A stretch of DNA of 64,000 bases from Anaerolineae bacterium (GCA_022820665.1 JAJEFB010000025.1:89041-153040), one strand, 5' to 3'. Shown: positions 44,097 through 54,599, counted from the stretch's first letter. Notes: a model not told the origin generated them from the letters alone. Numbers and translations are program-made.

Positions 44097-44139
44097 AGTC
44101 AGGCGCCTTCTCGTCGCATGAGCGATGCGGTTTATCAAA
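44054..44139 (+). repeat. Intergenic repeat copy C
   Basis: It begins CGGCCGCTCGGCG and ends CGTCGC-ATGA-GCGATG plus CGGTTTATCAAA, as in copy A. It overlaps the presumed start of the secreted GH13 gene on the opposite strand, so the element either supplied the start codon region or the true start is the TTG at 44030. Confidence 0.5.
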
Positions 44140-44240
44140 TGAGAGTTCCTATCGAATATGCTTTGCAATTGAAAATCGACCCCGTCTCTCAAGTGAATTA
44201 TGCTGGGCATGTCTAGCAGTGCGATTGCGGGACCCCGCAA

Positions 44241-44771
44241 CTAGACGCGGGTCCTGTCTTCGTCGGCGAGCTGCGCGAATTCGCGTATCCAGGCGCGGCA
44301 TTGCTTTTCGCGCTTGTCATCCACAGCGGCGAACTCTTCATGCGCCTTTTGCATCCAGTGAAGCGCTCGATCATTATCGCCTTGCCGGTGCCGGACAAGC
44401 GAAAGATAGTACATCGTTTCCGGCCGATCGGGCTGAGCCGCTATGGCGTTCAGGAAGTAGCCCGCAGCGACTTCCCAATCCTTGTCCTTATAGGCCAACA
44501 TGCCAAGCCCGTAGTTTGCCAGCATCTCATAAGGATTGATGGTCATTGCCCGGTCGAAGCCAGCGCGAGCAAGGGACCTGTCGTCATCTTCGAGTTGAAA
44601 CCAAGCGAGCGCCGCGTGATATTCGGCGCGGCCGGGATGCCGCGCAATCGCGCTTTCGATTTGGGCAAGCGCTTCCTTGAGGTCTTTCCGCTGAAAAGCC
44701 GCCAGCGCCCCCAAATAGGCTTCATCCGCCTCAAACCGGGACACGCCGAGACGTTGCGCAAGCTTGAACAT
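44241..44771 (-). CDS. TPR-repeat protein
   Basis: 176 residues. At least three 34-residue TPR units are seen (AYLGALAAFQRKDLKEALAQ, then AEYHAALAWFQLEDDDRSLA, ANYGLGMLAYKDKDWEVAAG and TMYYLSLVRHRQGDNDRALH), with the typical Ala/Gly and Tyr positions. No signal peptide or helix, so it is a cytosolic scaffold or adaptor. It lies 39 nt downstream of the RDD gene on the same strand. Confidence 0.85.
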   Translation of the reverse strand: MFKLAQRLGVSRFEADEAYLGALAAFQRKDLKEALAQIESAIARHPGRAEYHAALAWFQLEDDDRSLARAGFDRAMTINPYEMLANYGLGMLAYKDKDWEVAAGYFLNAIAAQPDRPETMYYLSLVRHRQGDNDRALHWMQKAHEEFAAVDDKREKQCRAWIREFAQLADEDRTRV

Positions 44772-44810
44772 TTGTTTATTCGTCAGGTAATTCCACCGCG
44801 GAATCGTCGA

Positions 44811-45284
44811 TTAGACGGCGATCTCCACGGTTTTGCGCCGTTTGCCGCAGCGGACTACATAGGTGCGCGCGATTTTATCGTGCCAAGACTGATTGTTTTT
44901 GTCAAACAGCGCCCAAATGAAGCCTAGCCCGAAGAGCATACTGCTGACATGGTAGCCGATTGCGCGAATGAGGGCGTCTACGTCGTTGATTTCGCCCCCG
45001 TCTGTTTTGATGACGCGGATGCCAAGCGCAAACTTGCCCGGGGTCTGGCCCTCGCGCCGCGTCCAGAAGTACCAGTGATATGTGACAGGCAGGGCTAAAA
45101 GCACGAATTGCAATAGCTGTTTGGGGATATGATGACCCGGCGAGGATATGATCAACGCTGCAATTGAAAGCGGGAGAATCAGGAGAAAACTGTCGATCAA
45201 GCTGGCGGCAAAACGGTCGACCAAGCCCGCCAATTCGTAGACGCGACTGGCATCGCCACTGTCATTTTTGGGCTTTTCATCCAT
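44811..45284 (-). CDS. RDD-family membrane protein
   Basis: 157 residues with three to four hydrophobic helices. The RDD landmark is the LVDRFAASLIDSFLLILPL stretch (Arg-x5-Asp) near the N-terminus, then WYFWTRREGQTPGKFALGIR and VIKTDGGEINDVDALIRAIG, both diagnostic. Function unknown; some members are ion or metabolite carriers. A TATAGT on the minus strand (complement of 45362-45367) is a possible -10 box about 80 nt upstream. Confidence 0.88.
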   Translation of the reverse strand: MDEKPKNDSGDASRVYELAGLVDRFAASLIDSFLLILPLSIAALIISSPGHHIPKQLLQFVLLALPVTYHWYFWTRREGQTPGKFALGIRVIKTDGGEINDVDALIRAIGYHVSSMLFGLGFIWALFDKNNQSWHDKIARTYVVRCGKRRKTVEIAV

Positions 45285-45464
45285 TTGTCCCTCCTTTGAT
45301 GCTCGAAAGCCGCGGATTGCGCCGCGCTTGAACCGGCACAGACAGACAGCCGATATACTCTACTATACGGCGCATCCCCCACGAAGTTGTAATCGGAGTG
45401 TAAATTCGGCGTGAAATCTCTGTGAATGCGCATTTTTCGTGCGATCCATGTTGCCCAGCGCAAT

Positions 45465-46490
45465 TCAATCATGCAGGGAATAGAGTATCGCTGGATTGTC
45501 TTCCGCCTCGAATTCTTTCAAGTTGGCAATCGTCAAATGACCGTGCTGGTACAGGTACTCGATATGGGCGCCGGCTTCTTCGATCGCCAGCAGCACGTGG
45601 TAGCCCTCCACCTGCGGATACATCGCTCGCGATATCGCGCTAATGGTCATCGGCTCGCCATGGTCGCGCATGATCTTGCGAATTCGATCCAGCTTGCGGT
45701 TGTGGCTGGCGCGGATGGCGTGGATGCGACCATAAAGATCGTGGATGGGATCTTCGTGCCCGCCGAGCGCCAATCCGATACCCTCGAAGCGCAGCAGCTT
45801 GCGCAAGGAATCGGCATAGTGATCGAGCCCCATATAGTGCGTAATGCTTTCGGGCGATTGGTGAGGCGTCGTACGCGACAAGACATGGTCGGCGCTGAGC
45901 AGAACATCCCCCAAGCGAATGCAAACCTGGCCCGGGCAATGACCCGGCGTGTGAATAAATTCCATGCCGTCAATCACAAGCTCGTCCGTGATGTTGAAAT
46001 CGACATCAATGGATGTGACGTGCTTCTTGGCGAAGCCGTACATTTGGAACAGGGTCTCGCGCAGAGCGGGTTCGATGCCGGCGCGCTCGAAGTAAATTCC
46101 CAGCGCTTTTGTGGCCACGATCACGCGCTCTTCGTAATCGGTCAGCACGCGACGGTCAAGCTCGTGAATGCCGACGCTGGCGTCGGTCTGTTCCTTGACA
46201 AAAGCCAGACCGCCAAAGTGGTCGATATGCCCGTGCGTGATAATGATGCGCTGGATGTCTTTCAAGCTGAACTTGCGATCAAAGCGCTCGCCGATGCCAG
46301 CGATACCCGCGATCAAATCATCATTGCTTGTCCCGATTCCCGAGCCGCAATCGACAAGCGTCAATTCACCCGCGCCTTCGAGAATATAGGCATGGCCGAC
46401 GAAACCGTTGGGGAATAGCTGCATCGAAAAGCGGAAGATGTCGACGCCCGTACTGCTTTTGAAATGTTCAACTGGCGGCAAGAGGTTCAT
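45465..46490 (-). CDS. Metallo-beta-lactamase-fold hydrolase (glyoxalase II-like)
   Basis: 341 residues. The metal site reads ITHGHIDHFGGLAF (HxHxDH, about 89-102), with TPGHCPGQVCIRLGD and VLLSADHVLS supplying the next His and the bridging Asp. A winged-helix-like C-terminal region (ISRAMYPQVEGYHVLLAIEE) matches the BLACT-WH extension common in MBL hydrolases of this size. Substrate unknown; thioesters or lactones are typical. Confidence 0.88.
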   Translation of the reverse strand: MNLLPPVEHFKSSTGVDIFRFSMQLFPNGFVGHAYILEGAGELTLVDCGSGIGTSNDDLIAGIAGIGERFDRKFSLKDIQRIIITHGHIDHFGGLAFVKEQTDASVGIHELDRRVLTDYEERVIVATKALGIYFERAGIEPALRETLFQMYGFAKKHVTSIDVDFNITDELVIDGMEFIHTPGHCPGQVCIRLGDVLLSADHVLSRTTPHQSPESITHYMGLDHYADSLRKLLRFEGIGLALGGHEDPIHDLYGRIHAIRASHNRKLDRIRKIMRDHGEPMTISAISRAMYPQVEGYHVLLAIEEAGAHIEYLYQHGHLTIANLKEFEAEDNPAILYSLHD

Positions 46491-46558
46491 CTGGCAATAT
46501 GCTCATTGGCTCAGGTATCTAGGCGCAATACGAAATGAACAGGTCAGCGCCTACGATA

Positions 46559-47536
46559 TTATTGTATCAGAATCTGCAGGCTTTCAGCAGCCAGACTGTA
46601 GATGATGAAGGCAATATAAGCGCCCAGAAAGACCGCCGACTGACGTCTGCCGAATTTCTGATGGCGCGCGAAGGGGATAAGCAAGACGGCAAAGGCGATC
46701 ATGACTAGGAACTCGAACTGAACTTCGGCGCGGCTGACAGCGATCGGTCGCAGTAGCGATGTCACGCCAAGGATCAGCAGCAGGTTGGCAATGTTCGAGC
46801 CGACTACATTACCAATCGCGAGATCGGTTTTCTTGTGAAAGGCTGCGGAGAGCGATGCCGCCAGTTCTGGAAGCGACGTGCCGAAGGCGACCAAGGTAAT
46901 GGCGATGACCAACTCGCTTACGCCGACCAGGCGGGCGATATTCACCGCGCCTTCAACCATCAGGCGCGAACCGACCACCAGCGCGGCAATTCCAAGCATT
47001 AGAAAGAGGAATTCTTTTGGCCTGCCCAATTTGGGCGCGATCCGCTCCTCGTCGACATCCGCCAGCAGATGATCGCGCGCGTCTTGCTCTTTTTTCGCCA
47101 AATAATAGAACATGGTATTGAAGCCAGCGAAAGAAAAGAGCAGTAGCAAGCCGTCAACTCGTCCAATCTGTCCGTCCAGCGTCAAGATATAGGTGAACAC
47201 GGTAAACAAGATCATGATGGGGATTTCGCGCCGCAAAAGCACTGCTTTCACGCTCAGCGGGGCGATCAAGCCCGTGGCGCCCAATATCAAGCCAATATTG
47301 GCGATATTCGAACCAAGCACATTGCCGATAGCTAAATCGCTCTTGCCAGCCAATGCCGCTTGGACGCTGACAAGCAATTCCGGCATTGACGTGCCGATCG
47401 CGACAAAGGTCAGCGCGATAATCAGTATCGAAACGCCAAAGGACATCGCCAGATTGGAAGCGCCGCGCACCAGCCAGTTCCCGCCGAAGAAAAGTCCCAC
47501 GAGGCCCGCCAAAAGCAAAAGAAGATTCTCCAACAT
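46559..47536 (-). CDS. Calcium/sodium antiporter (YrbG/CaCA family)
   Basis: 325 residues with about ten helices in two inverted repeats. Each repeat carries the alpha motif: FVAIGTSMPELLVSVQAALA with GNVLGSNIANIGLILG in the first, and VAFGTSLPELAASLSAAFHK with GNVVGSNIANLLLILG in the second. This is the bacterial K+-independent Na+/Ca2+ exchanger type found in the cytoplasmic membrane. Confidence 0.93.
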   Translation of the reverse strand: MLENLLLLLAGLVGLFFGGNWLVRGASNLAMSFGVSILIIALTFVAIGTSMPELLVSVQAALAGKSDLAIGNVLGSNIANIGLILGATGLIAPLSVKAVLLRREIPIMILFTVFTYILTLDGQIGRVDGLLLLFSFAGFNTMFYYLAKKEQDARDHLLADVDEERIAPKLGRPKEFLFLMLGIAALVVGSRLMVEGAVNIARLVGVSELVIAITLVAFGTSLPELAASLSAAFHKKTDLAIGNVVGSNIANLLLILGVTSLLRPIAVSRAEVQFEFLVMIAFAVLLIPFARHQKFGRRQSAVFLGAYIAFIIYSLAAESLQILIQ

Positions 47537-47585
47537 GAGCCTAGGATCCCATAGTCAAACGTATTTGGCGCTAAGGCAGGCGCGC

Positions 47586-49463
47586 TCAGGCATATATGAC
47601 ATGTTGGAGCAAGAATCGTTCAATTGCGCTGTAATAAGCCTCAATCGTATCCGGTCTGCGCCATCCGTGTCCTTCGCCTTCGTACAGGTGATATTCATGT
47701 GGAATACCGCGTCGCTTCAGCGATGCCACGATCAAGTCGGATTGATCCTGCGGGACTACGACATCGTCGGTCCCTTGGAATACGATCAGCGGATCAACGA
47801 TTTCGTCGGCGCGGAAAAGGGGTGACCTTTGTCGGTACAAATCTGCAGCCTCGGGCAATTCGCCCAATAGCCAATATGTATAGCGTTCTTCGAACTTATG
47901 CGTATCCATCAGGAGGCCAAATTGATTGGAGACGCCGTAGGAACAGATGCCCGCCCTATAAAAGCCAGGGTGTTCGACCAGCGACTGCAAGACAGTGAAT
48001 CCGCCGGCGCTGCCTCCCATAATGACGGATTTGGAGCGGTCGATTTGCCCAGCCTCCGCCAAATGATTGACGCCGCTGATCGAATCAATAACATCGTATA
48101 CGCCCCAATTGCCGCGATGCATTTCCATGTACGCTTTACCGTAGCCGGTGCTTCCGCGGTGATTGACCTGCAAGACCGCGTAGCCCCTGGTAGTGAAAAA
48201 CTGAACCTCGCTGTAGTATTCCGCCGTCCTTTGAGACGTGGGACCACCATGGACGTTGACAATCAATGGCGGCTTGCCAGCCGGCATGTCCTCCTGCGCC
48301 ACCGGTTCATAAAACAAGCCATGCACGTCGGCGCCATCGTCGCCTTTCCAGGAGATTTTCTGTGCCGGAGAAAGCTGGCCGCTCGGCAGGTTTTCGGTCT
48401 GGCTACGGCGCTGGATCGACAAGCGAGACTCTCTGTCCAAGGTGATTACGCGCGGAGGGATCAAAGAGGAAGAGGCGATCATGGCGACCGAATCACTGTC
48501 GCCGGCTATCGCCAACTGTTCCAGGTGCGTGTATTGCTCGAGCCCGGCGACCAGCCTGTCTTCACCGGATTCCAGATGGCAAGTCCGCAGCGAAAAGAAT
48601 CCGCAATCGTTTTCCAGATAATAAAGCGAGCGGCTGTCACCGCGCCACCCGTACATACGTAGACCCTGCGCCCAAGCCGGCGTACCATGTTCGGCTGCGG
48701 TCTCGGTCAGCTGGGTATGCGTATGCGTCTCCAGATCGTACAAATAGATTTGTCCCCAGCCGGTCGCGTCGCTAACGTAGGAAAGGTAGCGCCCATCCGG
48801 CGAGAATTGCGGCTGGAATATCGCTGTATCGCGGTCGCCCGTCAAGGTCACAATCTCGTCCGCATAGGGCGCGCCGCTGGCGTCATCCTTCAGTCGTATC
48901 AAGCGCAATTCGCTGCCATTCCAGGGCATCTGCGGATGATTCCAGGCGATATATGCGATCTGATCCCCAGCAGGGTGCCATACCGGCTGCATAAGAAAAT
49001 CGGTGCCGTAAGCCAGCTTGCGCGGGAAGATACTGCCGTCGCTGTCCACCAGCGCCAAACCGTCAACGTGTTCATAACTATGAACATAGACCAGCCATTT
49101 GCCGTCCGCGGAAAGAGCGGGCGACGCAAAACTCCCGTATTCCGGCGTGATCGCGCGGGGGGCGCCCCCCGCAAGCGCTTGTTTGTAAAGGCGACCGTCG
49201 GCGACGAAATAAGCATGTCCTGCGCCAACAGTGAACGCGCCTCCGCCATAACCAACCCGTCCGGCGACGTTCAAACTTATGTCGGTTAAGTCGCGTGGCG
49301 CATCCCCGCCCCTCTTCGCGAGCAGTACGCCGGTCTTACCGCGATTTTCCCACCACAGCAAGGCATCGCCGGCGTCGTTCCATTGAACATCGCGCAAACT
49401 TATGCCGCTGGCAATCGCTTTTCCAGTGATGGGGCTAGACCATGTTCCAAAGGCTTGGTTCAT
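47586..49463 (-). CDS. S9-family (prolyl oligopeptidase/acylaminoacyl-peptidase) serine peptidase
   Basis: 625 residues from ATG 49463, with GAGGAAA about 8 nt upstream; the longer ORF to 49607 adds a non-hydrophobic Arg-rich piece and is rejected. The N-terminal ~380 residues form a beta-propeller (for example FSPDGRYLSYVSDATGWGQI). The alpha/beta hydrolase domain carries the nucleophile GGSAGGF (Ser about 460), GTDDVVVPQDQ (Asp) and YEGEGHGWRRP (His). It is a cytosolic peptidase trimming oligopeptides. Confidence 0.9.
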   Translation of the reverse strand: MNQAFGTWSSPITGKAIASGISLRDVQWNDAGDALLWWENRGKTGVLLAKRGGDAPRDLTDISLNVAGRVGYGGGAFTVGAGHAYFVADGRLYKQALAGGAPRAITPEYGSFASPALSADGKWLVYVHSYEHVDGLALVDSDGSIFPRKLAYGTDFLMQPVWHPAGDQIAYIAWNHPQMPWNGSELRLIRLKDDASGAPYADEIVTLTGDRDTAIFQPQFSPDGRYLSYVSDATGWGQIYLYDLETHTHTQLTETAAEHGTPAWAQGLRMYGWRGDSRSLYYLENDCGFFSLRTCHLESGEDRLVAGLEQYTHLEQLAIAGDSDSVAMIASSSLIPPRVITLDRESRLSIQRRSQTENLPSGQLSPAQKISWKGDDGADVHGLFYEPVAQEDMPAGKPPLIVNVHGGPTSQRTAEYYSEVQFFTTRGYAVLQVNHRGSTGYGKAYMEMHRGNWGVYDVIDSISGVNHLAEAGQIDRSKSVIMGGSAGGFTVLQSLVEHPGFYRAGICSYGVSNQFGLLMDTHKFEERYTYWLLGELPEAADLYRQRSPLFRADEIVDPLIVFQGTDDVVVPQDQSDLIVASLKRRGIPHEYHLYEGEGHGWRRPDTIEAYYSAIERFLLQHVIYA

Positions 49464-49524
49464 AAGAGGTTTCCTCGCGTCAGACCGGAGCGATAAACGC
49501 GCTTGAACACGACGCGCTCTAATA

Positions 49525-49546
49525 CAAAACGCCCACCTGCGCGGGC
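49525..49546 (-). terminator. Terminator-like hairpin between ykuD-type and S9 peptidase genes
   Basis: On the minus strand GCCCGC-GCAG-GTGGGC (49546 to 49531) forms a 6-bp stem with one G-U pair, followed by GTTTTG. It lies between the stop codon at 49687 and the next gene's start at 49463. The stem is short, so the call is moderate. Confidence 0.4.
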
Positions 49547-49686
49547 ATTTGCGTCTAACTCCAGTAGTATCAACTGAATATTTTAGCTGCCATTCGCAGC
49601 AGGGCAAAAGATAATGCCCGGCGAGCCAATCGTCAAGGTCGAATCAAGCGCTTCGATCTATTCCGCCCCGCGTGGCTGTACATCTC

Positions 49687-51444
49687 CTACGCAGAGATCG
49701 GACGATAGGTCGTGTCAATCGTGCTTATGTAATTCAAGGCAAATTCGCCCAAGCGACTCTCGGGCTGGAAATCGTCGGAAAGTATCTCGACGATTGTTCC
49801 GTTTTCCGCCCAGGCATATAACTGTTCCGCATTGTTATCAAGCGACATGATGCAGCCAAATGTTGTGGGTTCATATACGCCGCCGCCGCCCAGATAGTTT
49901 CCGTTGGGCAGTTGCACAGCGCCGTGGAAGCCATTCATCAAACCTGGCACGACTTCATAGACGCCCATAAACCAGTTCATTCTCCACTGCGCGCAATTAG
50001 TGCCCTCAACCTCGCATAAGGCATAACTACCGCCGTAAGCGACATCGTTGTGCGTCAGGATTTGGAAAATCCCCGGGTACGTAGGCGCCGTTTCGCGTCC
50101 GGAAGAAATCGCCCAACTGAAGACCATTTGATCGTATTCGAATGCGACGAGCCACTGGGATTCAATGTCAACAACGATGCGTTTGTGAGGCAATGGGTCC
50201 TCGGGTATCAAAACATCGCGGGACGGAATCTGAATTTTGTCCCCGACATTCAAGGCTCTCCAATTGACATTGGGATTTGACTCATAGACCAGTTGATACG
50301 GCAAGCCGTTCTTCCGTCCGATCCTGTAACCAGTGTCCGCATGTTCGACATAATAGGACTTGGGTAGATGCTGGATGCGCACCACGACGTTGGAATTGTT
50401 TGTATTCAAACCATCTTGCATCTTTTCGATTGCGACAAGATCATCGATAAAGCGCGCCGTCGCGCCTGTTACCAAGTCCTTGTTCAGGCTCTTGATGAAA
50501 GCGCTGAATACGTTCTTGCGCACTGCCAATCCGTTCTCGCCTGCGATCAACCATTCCGCCGCGGTTTTTTGATCCACATGCCAGGAGATCATTTCGTGCA
50601 TATAGGGATCGTAGCCATTCAGGCGAACATCGCCGGCCAGAAAGGCATGCGCTTCTTCAATGAAGGGCGCGCTATCCATGACATCCGGCAGTAGGGATAT
50701 TGTCGGCAATTCAAAGCGCCGCTCCGCCAGCGCTCGACTTGGATCCTGCAAGAGTTTTTCCATTGCCCTCGAAATATCAAGATGCCTGCCCTGCCTGCCG
50801 GGCACAGTCACCAGCTTCCCGCCCGACCATTTGAATCCCGCTTCGTAGGGCGAGATATAGATGACCTCAGTCATATCCAGCAGTACGGATTGCGCCTTGC
50901 CATAGTCGACACTCACAACCGGCGCCACTTCGAGGCCGAATGGGATGCCGGCAAGTCCCGCAGCGCGAGCGCTGCCCGCCATAGCCGCGACATCTATCGA
51001 CAATCCCAACTGATTGGGTGTTGTTTGCCTGATAAGTTCCCCATCTACTGTAAAGTCGATATAGATTTCACCGTCCCATTTGGCTTGAATGGCGGCTTCC
51101 GCTTCGGCAGGCGTCAAATCCCCAACGGGCACGCCAAGAGCAAAAACGTTTGGGAAGATGCGATCGGTAAACACATAACTCCCCACAAAAAATATCAGAA
51201 TGGCTAGCACCACAACGCCGGTCAACTTGGCGACAGGCTGCCTGCTGGAAAACATCCACGCGAGTCCGCGATGGAACAAGGTCGCACTCCTCGCATTGCC
51301 AAAGCTCAACCTCTCGGACGCGAATCGCATGAGTGTCCCCTGGCTGGAGTCCATCGCTGCCTGCCGGCGCCGTTGCCTAGCCAGATGCCGCTCCCGCGCT
51401 CGGTTTTCGCTCCGCCATTTTGCTTTGCGGTCCAGGTCATCCAT
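49687..51444 (-). CDS. Membrane-anchored L,D-transpeptidase (YkuD) with PG-binding and LysM-like regions
   Basis: 585 residues from ATG 51444 (GTG 51462 is also possible). A basic cytoplasmic N-terminus (RARERHLARQRRRQ) precedes one membrane helix (about 74-93). Two PG_binding_4-like blocks (about 100-300) follow; a LysM-like stretch lies near 370-420 (YRIGRKNGLPYQLVYESNP). The YkuD domain closes it with GFHGAVQLPNGNYLGGGGV and PTTFGCIMSLDN, that is the catalytic His and Cys of H-x-G...x-x-G-C-x-x-x. Such enzymes make 3-3 cross-links in peptidoglycan and are insensitive to most penicillins. The Ser/His-Gly-Cys motif reads FGC, slightly off consensus. Confidence 0.88.
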   Translation of the reverse strand: MDDLDRKAKWRSENRARERHLARQRRRQAAMDSSQGTLMRFASERLSFGNARSATLFHRGLAWMFSSRQPVAKLTGVVVLAILIFFVGSYVFTDRIFPNVFALGVPVGDLTPAEAEAAIQAKWDGEIYIDFTVDGELIRQTTPNQLGLSIDVAAMAGSARAAGLAGIPFGLEVAPVVSVDYGKAQSVLLDMTEVIYISPYEAGFKWSGGKLVTVPGRQGRHLDISRAMEKLLQDPSRALAERRFELPTISLLPDVMDSAPFIEEAHAFLAGDVRLNGYDPYMHEMISWHVDQKTAAEWLIAGENGLAVRKNVFSAFIKSLNKDLVTGATARFIDDLVAIEKMQDGLNTNNSNVVVRIQHLPKSYYVEHADTGYRIGRKNGLPYQLVYESNPNVNWRALNVGDKIQIPSRDVLIPEDPLPHKRIVVDIESQWLVAFEYDQMVFSWAISSGRETAPTYPGIFQILTHNDVAYGGSYALCEVEGTNCAQWRMNWFMGVYEVVPGLMNGFHGAVQLPNGNYLGGGGVYEPTTFGCIMSLDNNAEQLYAWAENGTIVEILSDDFQPESRLGEFALNYISTIDTTYRPISA

Positions 51445-51604
51445 GTGATCAATCACCCACACTTATCTGACTCAAGCTTAACTCTATTTTAGTCAAAGCG
51501 CTGAAAGCGGCATAAGAAAATGACGGATAAATCATAAGATTCCAAGACAGATCCCCGGCCGGAATAACAAGGCAAGCATTTCAAATCTAAGAAATACATC
51601 AAAA

Positions 51605-51633
51605 TTTTCATGTAAAGCGAACTCTGATACTAT
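51605..51633 (+). promoter_or_regulatory. Promoter of hsp20-lon
   Basis: TTTTCA (51605-51610) and an extended -10 TGATACTAT (-10 TACTAT at 51628-51633) are separated by 17 nt. The transcript starts near 51640. No CIRCE inverted repeat (TTAGCACTC-N9-GAGTGCTAA) is visible in 51463-51659. Confidence 0.5.
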
Positions 51634-51677
51634 TTTTACGATCCCAAAGGTACATTAGGGTGAGGTTGCGCAGTTGC

Positions 51678-52076
51678 ATGGGATTGCCGAACAAGATGAG
51701 AGTTTCCGACGATATGCTTGCAAAAGTAGACAAAGGGAAATTCAAGCCCCCGAGCGACGTAATCACGACAGAATCCGGGTTCGTCGTGCGGGTAGAGATA
51801 GCAGCCATGAAGGCTAAGGATTTCAAAGTTTCATTGTTGGATCGCAAGCTGGTCATCAGCGGCTCCAGACAATTGCCCGAAGTGAAAACGAGCCGGTCCT
51901 TTCACCAGGTCGAGATAGAAACAGGCGAGTTTCGCGTAGAATTCGCGCTGTCCAAACCAGTCGATGCGGAGAGAGTTACGGCGGAATATCAGAACGGAAT
52001 TATGCAAGTCGAGCTTCCCTATTTGCCGCAGCGATCGGTGCAGGTGGTATCAAACGACGTAAAAACAAAGGATTGA
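51678..52076 (+). CDS. Small heat-shock protein (Hsp20/alpha-crystallin)
   Basis: 132 residues from ATG 51678; GTG 51660 and ATG 51696 are alternatives and none has a clean ribosome site, though AGGGTGAGG lies at 51657-51665. The alpha-crystallin core runs from [20 protein letters not shown] to [16 protein letters not shown], with [16 protein letters not shown] in the middle and [18 protein letters not shown]. It is an ATP-independent holdase. Lon follows 5 nt downstream, so both stress proteins share one transcript. Confidence 0.92.
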   Translation: MGLPNKMRVSDDMLAKVDKGKFKPPSDVITTESGFVVRVEIAAMKAKDFKVSLLDRKLVISGSRQLPEVKTSRSFHQVEIETGEFRVEFALSKPVDAERVTAEYQNGIMQVELPYLPQRSVQVVSNDVKTKD

Positions 52077-52081
52077 CGCGG

Positions 52082-54586
52082 ATGGCGTTTCGGAACTACA
52101 GACTGAGTGATGCCGATCCTCCCCAAACGAAGATCGACATTCAACTCGAAGACGAATTGAACGATGAAGGCATGGCAATCGACCTGCCGGAAGAACTGCC
52201 GATTCTCCCCTTGCGCGGCATGGTGGTTTATCCGCAGACTGCGATACCCTTAACTGTCGGGCAAGAGCGCAGCATACAGTTGGTCGATGATGTGGTGGCA
52301 GGGACGCGCATGGTCGGGCTGGTGGCTTCAAAAGATCCGAGCCTGGGAACGCCGGGACCGGATCAAGTGCAGTCGGTCGGCACTCTGGCGACTATACACC
52401 GGCTTTTCCGTACGCCCGATGGCACAGTACGGCTCTTGATACAAGGTTTGCAGCGGATTAAGATCGACGAATTCCTCAGCACGGCGCCCTATCTCAAAGC
52501 CCGCGTCACGCGCATACCCGAGGACGAGGTTGTCTTCGCCGACGATATTGAGATGGAAGCGCTGGTGCGCAGCATCGTCGACCGATTTTCGTCTTTGGCG
52601 GAACTTGTGCCGAGCATCCCGCAAGAACTTGTCAGCAACGCGCTCAACGTGGAAGATCCCCTGCAGTTGGTTTATTCAATCGCGACCTATGTTCGGATTG
52701 ACGTTGACGATGCGCAGTTGCTGCTGGAAATGAATAACGTAGGTGACAAGATCCGACATCTGTTGAAGCTGTTGACTAAAGAACATGAGGTTCTGTCGCT
52801 GGGCCGCAAAATCCAGGAAGACGCGCAGCAGGAAATGGAAAAATCGCAGCGAGACTATTACCTGCGCGAACAGATGAAAGCGATACGACGCGAACTGGAA
52901 GAGGATGATGATCAGCAGGAAATTGAGAAGTTCCGGGGGCTGATCGAAGCCGCAAATATGCCGGAAGAGGCGCGGACAGAAGCCGAACGTGAATTAAACC
53001 GCCTGTCGAAACTATCCGTTTCGGCTGCGGAGTATGGTGTAATCCGCACCTATCTCGACTGGATATGCAGCATGCCCTGGGACAAGCGTACAGAGGACAA
53101 GCTGGACATCGCCCATGCCCGGGACGTGCTAGACGAAGATCATTATGGCTTGACCGATGTCAAAGAACGCATTCTCGAGTTTCTGGCGGTACGGAAACTG
53201 CGCGCCGAACGCGAAAAAGAATTCGAAGATCGCGATCGCTTCGACCCGGTTCGCCGCGATCGTTCTGGCGCCATATTGCTGTTCGTCGGTCCACCCGGCG
53301 TCGGCAAGACCTCCCTTGGCGCGTCGATCGCGCGCTCCATGGGCCGCAAGTTCATCCGCATGAGCTTGGGCGGGATCCGCGATGAATCGGAGATCCGCGG
53401 TTTCCGCCGCACCTATATCGGCGCTATGCCGGGAAGAATCATTCAAACCATCCGGCGCGCCAAATCCCGCAATCCCTTGATCATGCTGGACGAAATCGAC
53501 AAGCTGGGCCGGGACTTCCGCGGGGATCCAGCCTCCGCCCTGCTCGAAGTTCTGGACCCCGAACAGAATGCCGAATTTCGCGATCACTATCTCGATGTCG
53601 CATTCGACTTGAGCGACGTGATGTTCATCACGACAGCGAACTCGCTTGACACGATACCCGGTCCCTTGCGTGATCGCATGGAGGTCATTCAGCTAAGTGG
53701 CTACACCGAGCTTGAAAAGCGCGCCATCGCCTCGCAATATCTGGTGCCGAGGCAGAGACGCGAAAATGGTTTGCACAGCAGTGAGCTGGACTTCACTGAC
53801 GATGCGCTGCTGCAGATCATCCGCGATTACACGCGCGAAGCCGGCGTACGACACCTGGAGCGGGAAATCGGCAAGGCGGCGCGCAAAGTTGTGACGCAAA
53901 TCGCCGAGCAGGAGACCCAATCCCTCACAGTGGACACAGAAGCCCTGAAAGACCTGCTGGGAAAGCCGCGCTATGGACATCGCAGTGAAATGCAAGACCG
54001 GACCGACGTGCCCGGCGTGGCTACCGGGCTCGCCTGGACGCCGATCGGCGGCGATGTGCTTTTCATTGAAGCAACTAAGATGAAGGGAGGGAAAGGTTTC
54101 CAGTATACGGGCCAATTGGGCGATATCATGCAAGAAAGCGCAAAAATCGCTTACAGCTTCACGCGGTCCAGGGCGGCGGACCTGCAAGTAGACCCGGCGT
54201 TTTACGACGAATACGATATTCACCTGCATGTTCCCTCTGGAGCGGTGCCCAAAGACGGGCCCAGCGCGGGTGTAACAATGGCTACAGCGCTGGCGTCTCT
54301 TTTGACAGGACGCACAGCCAAGAGCAATATCGCCATGACCGGCGAATTGACCCTCAGCGGTCAAATATTGCCGGTGGGCGGGATCAAAGACAAGGTGCTG
54401 GCCGCGCATCGGCTTGGCGCGGATACCATCATCTTGCCCAGCAAAAACGAGAATGACCTTGACGATGTGCCGGAAGATGTCCGTGGCGAACTGACTTTTG
54501 TTCTGGTCGAGCACCTTGATGAAGTGCTGCCCGTAGCGCTGGACGACTACCAGTATTTGGGTCAAGACGGGCAAATGCCGCAGTAA
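52082..54586 (+). CDS. lon: ATP-dependent protease Lon
   Basis: 834 residues from ATG 52082 (TTG 52073 is also possible). N-terminal LON substrate-binding domain ([19 protein letters not shown]), then an AAA+ module with Walker [20 protein letters not shown] and the motif [17 protein letters not shown]. The Walker [12 protein letters not shown] and a C-terminal serine protease domain with catalytic Ser in [17 protein letters not shown] and Lys in [12 protein letters not shown] complete it. Cytosolic quality-control protease. Co-transcribed with hsp20. Confidence 0.97.
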   Translation: MAFRNYRLSDADPPQTKIDIQLEDELNDEGMAIDLPEELPILPLRGMVVYPQTAIPLTVGQERSIQLVDDVVAGTRMVGLVASKDPSLGTPGPDQVQSVGTLATIHRLFRTPDGTVRLLIQGLQRIKIDEFLSTAPYLKARVTRIPEDEVVFADDIEMEALVRSIVDRFSSLAELVPSIPQELVSNALNVEDPLQLVYSIATYVRIDVDDAQLLLEMNNVGDKIRHLLKLLTKEHEVLSLGRKIQEDAQQEMEKSQRDYYLREQMKAIRRELEEDDDQQEIEKFRGLIEAANMPEEARTEAERELNRLSKLSVSAAEYGVIRTYLDWICSMPWDKRTEDKLDIAHARDVLDEDHYGLTDVKERILEFLAVRKLRAEREKEFEDRDRFDPVRRDRSGAILLFVGPPGVGKTSLGASIARSMGRKFIRMSLGGIRDESEIRGFRRTYIGAMPGRIIQTIRRAKSRNPLIMLDEIDKLGRDFRGDPASALLEVLDPEQNAEFRDHYLDVAFDLSDVMFITTANSLDTIPGPLRDRMEVIQLSGYTELEKRAIASQYLVPRQRRENGLHSSELDFTDDALLQIIRDYTREAGVRHLEREIGKAARKVVTQIAEQETQSLTVDTEALKDLLGKPRYGHRSEMQDRTDVPGVATGLAWTPIGGDVLFIEATKMKGGKGFQYTGQLGDIMQESAKIAYSFTRSRAADLQVDPAFYDEYDIHLHVPSGAVPKDGPSAGVTMATALASLLTGRTAKSNIAMTGELTLSGQILPVGGIKDKVLAAHRLGADTIILPSKNENDLDDVPEDVRGELTFVLVEHLDEVLPVALDDYQYLGQDGQMPQ

Positions 54587-54599
54587 GGTCTCGCGCCTC

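Noticed and set aside
45426..46418. 330-codon ORF on the plus strand
   Set aside because: Shadow of the metallo-beta-lactamase-fold gene, which has a complete metal site on the minus strand.
51463..51659. CIRCE/HrcA operator upstream of hsp20-lon
   Set aside because: No TTAGCACTC-N9-GAGTGCTAA-like inverted repeat is present; only a sigma70-type extended -10 promoter is seen.
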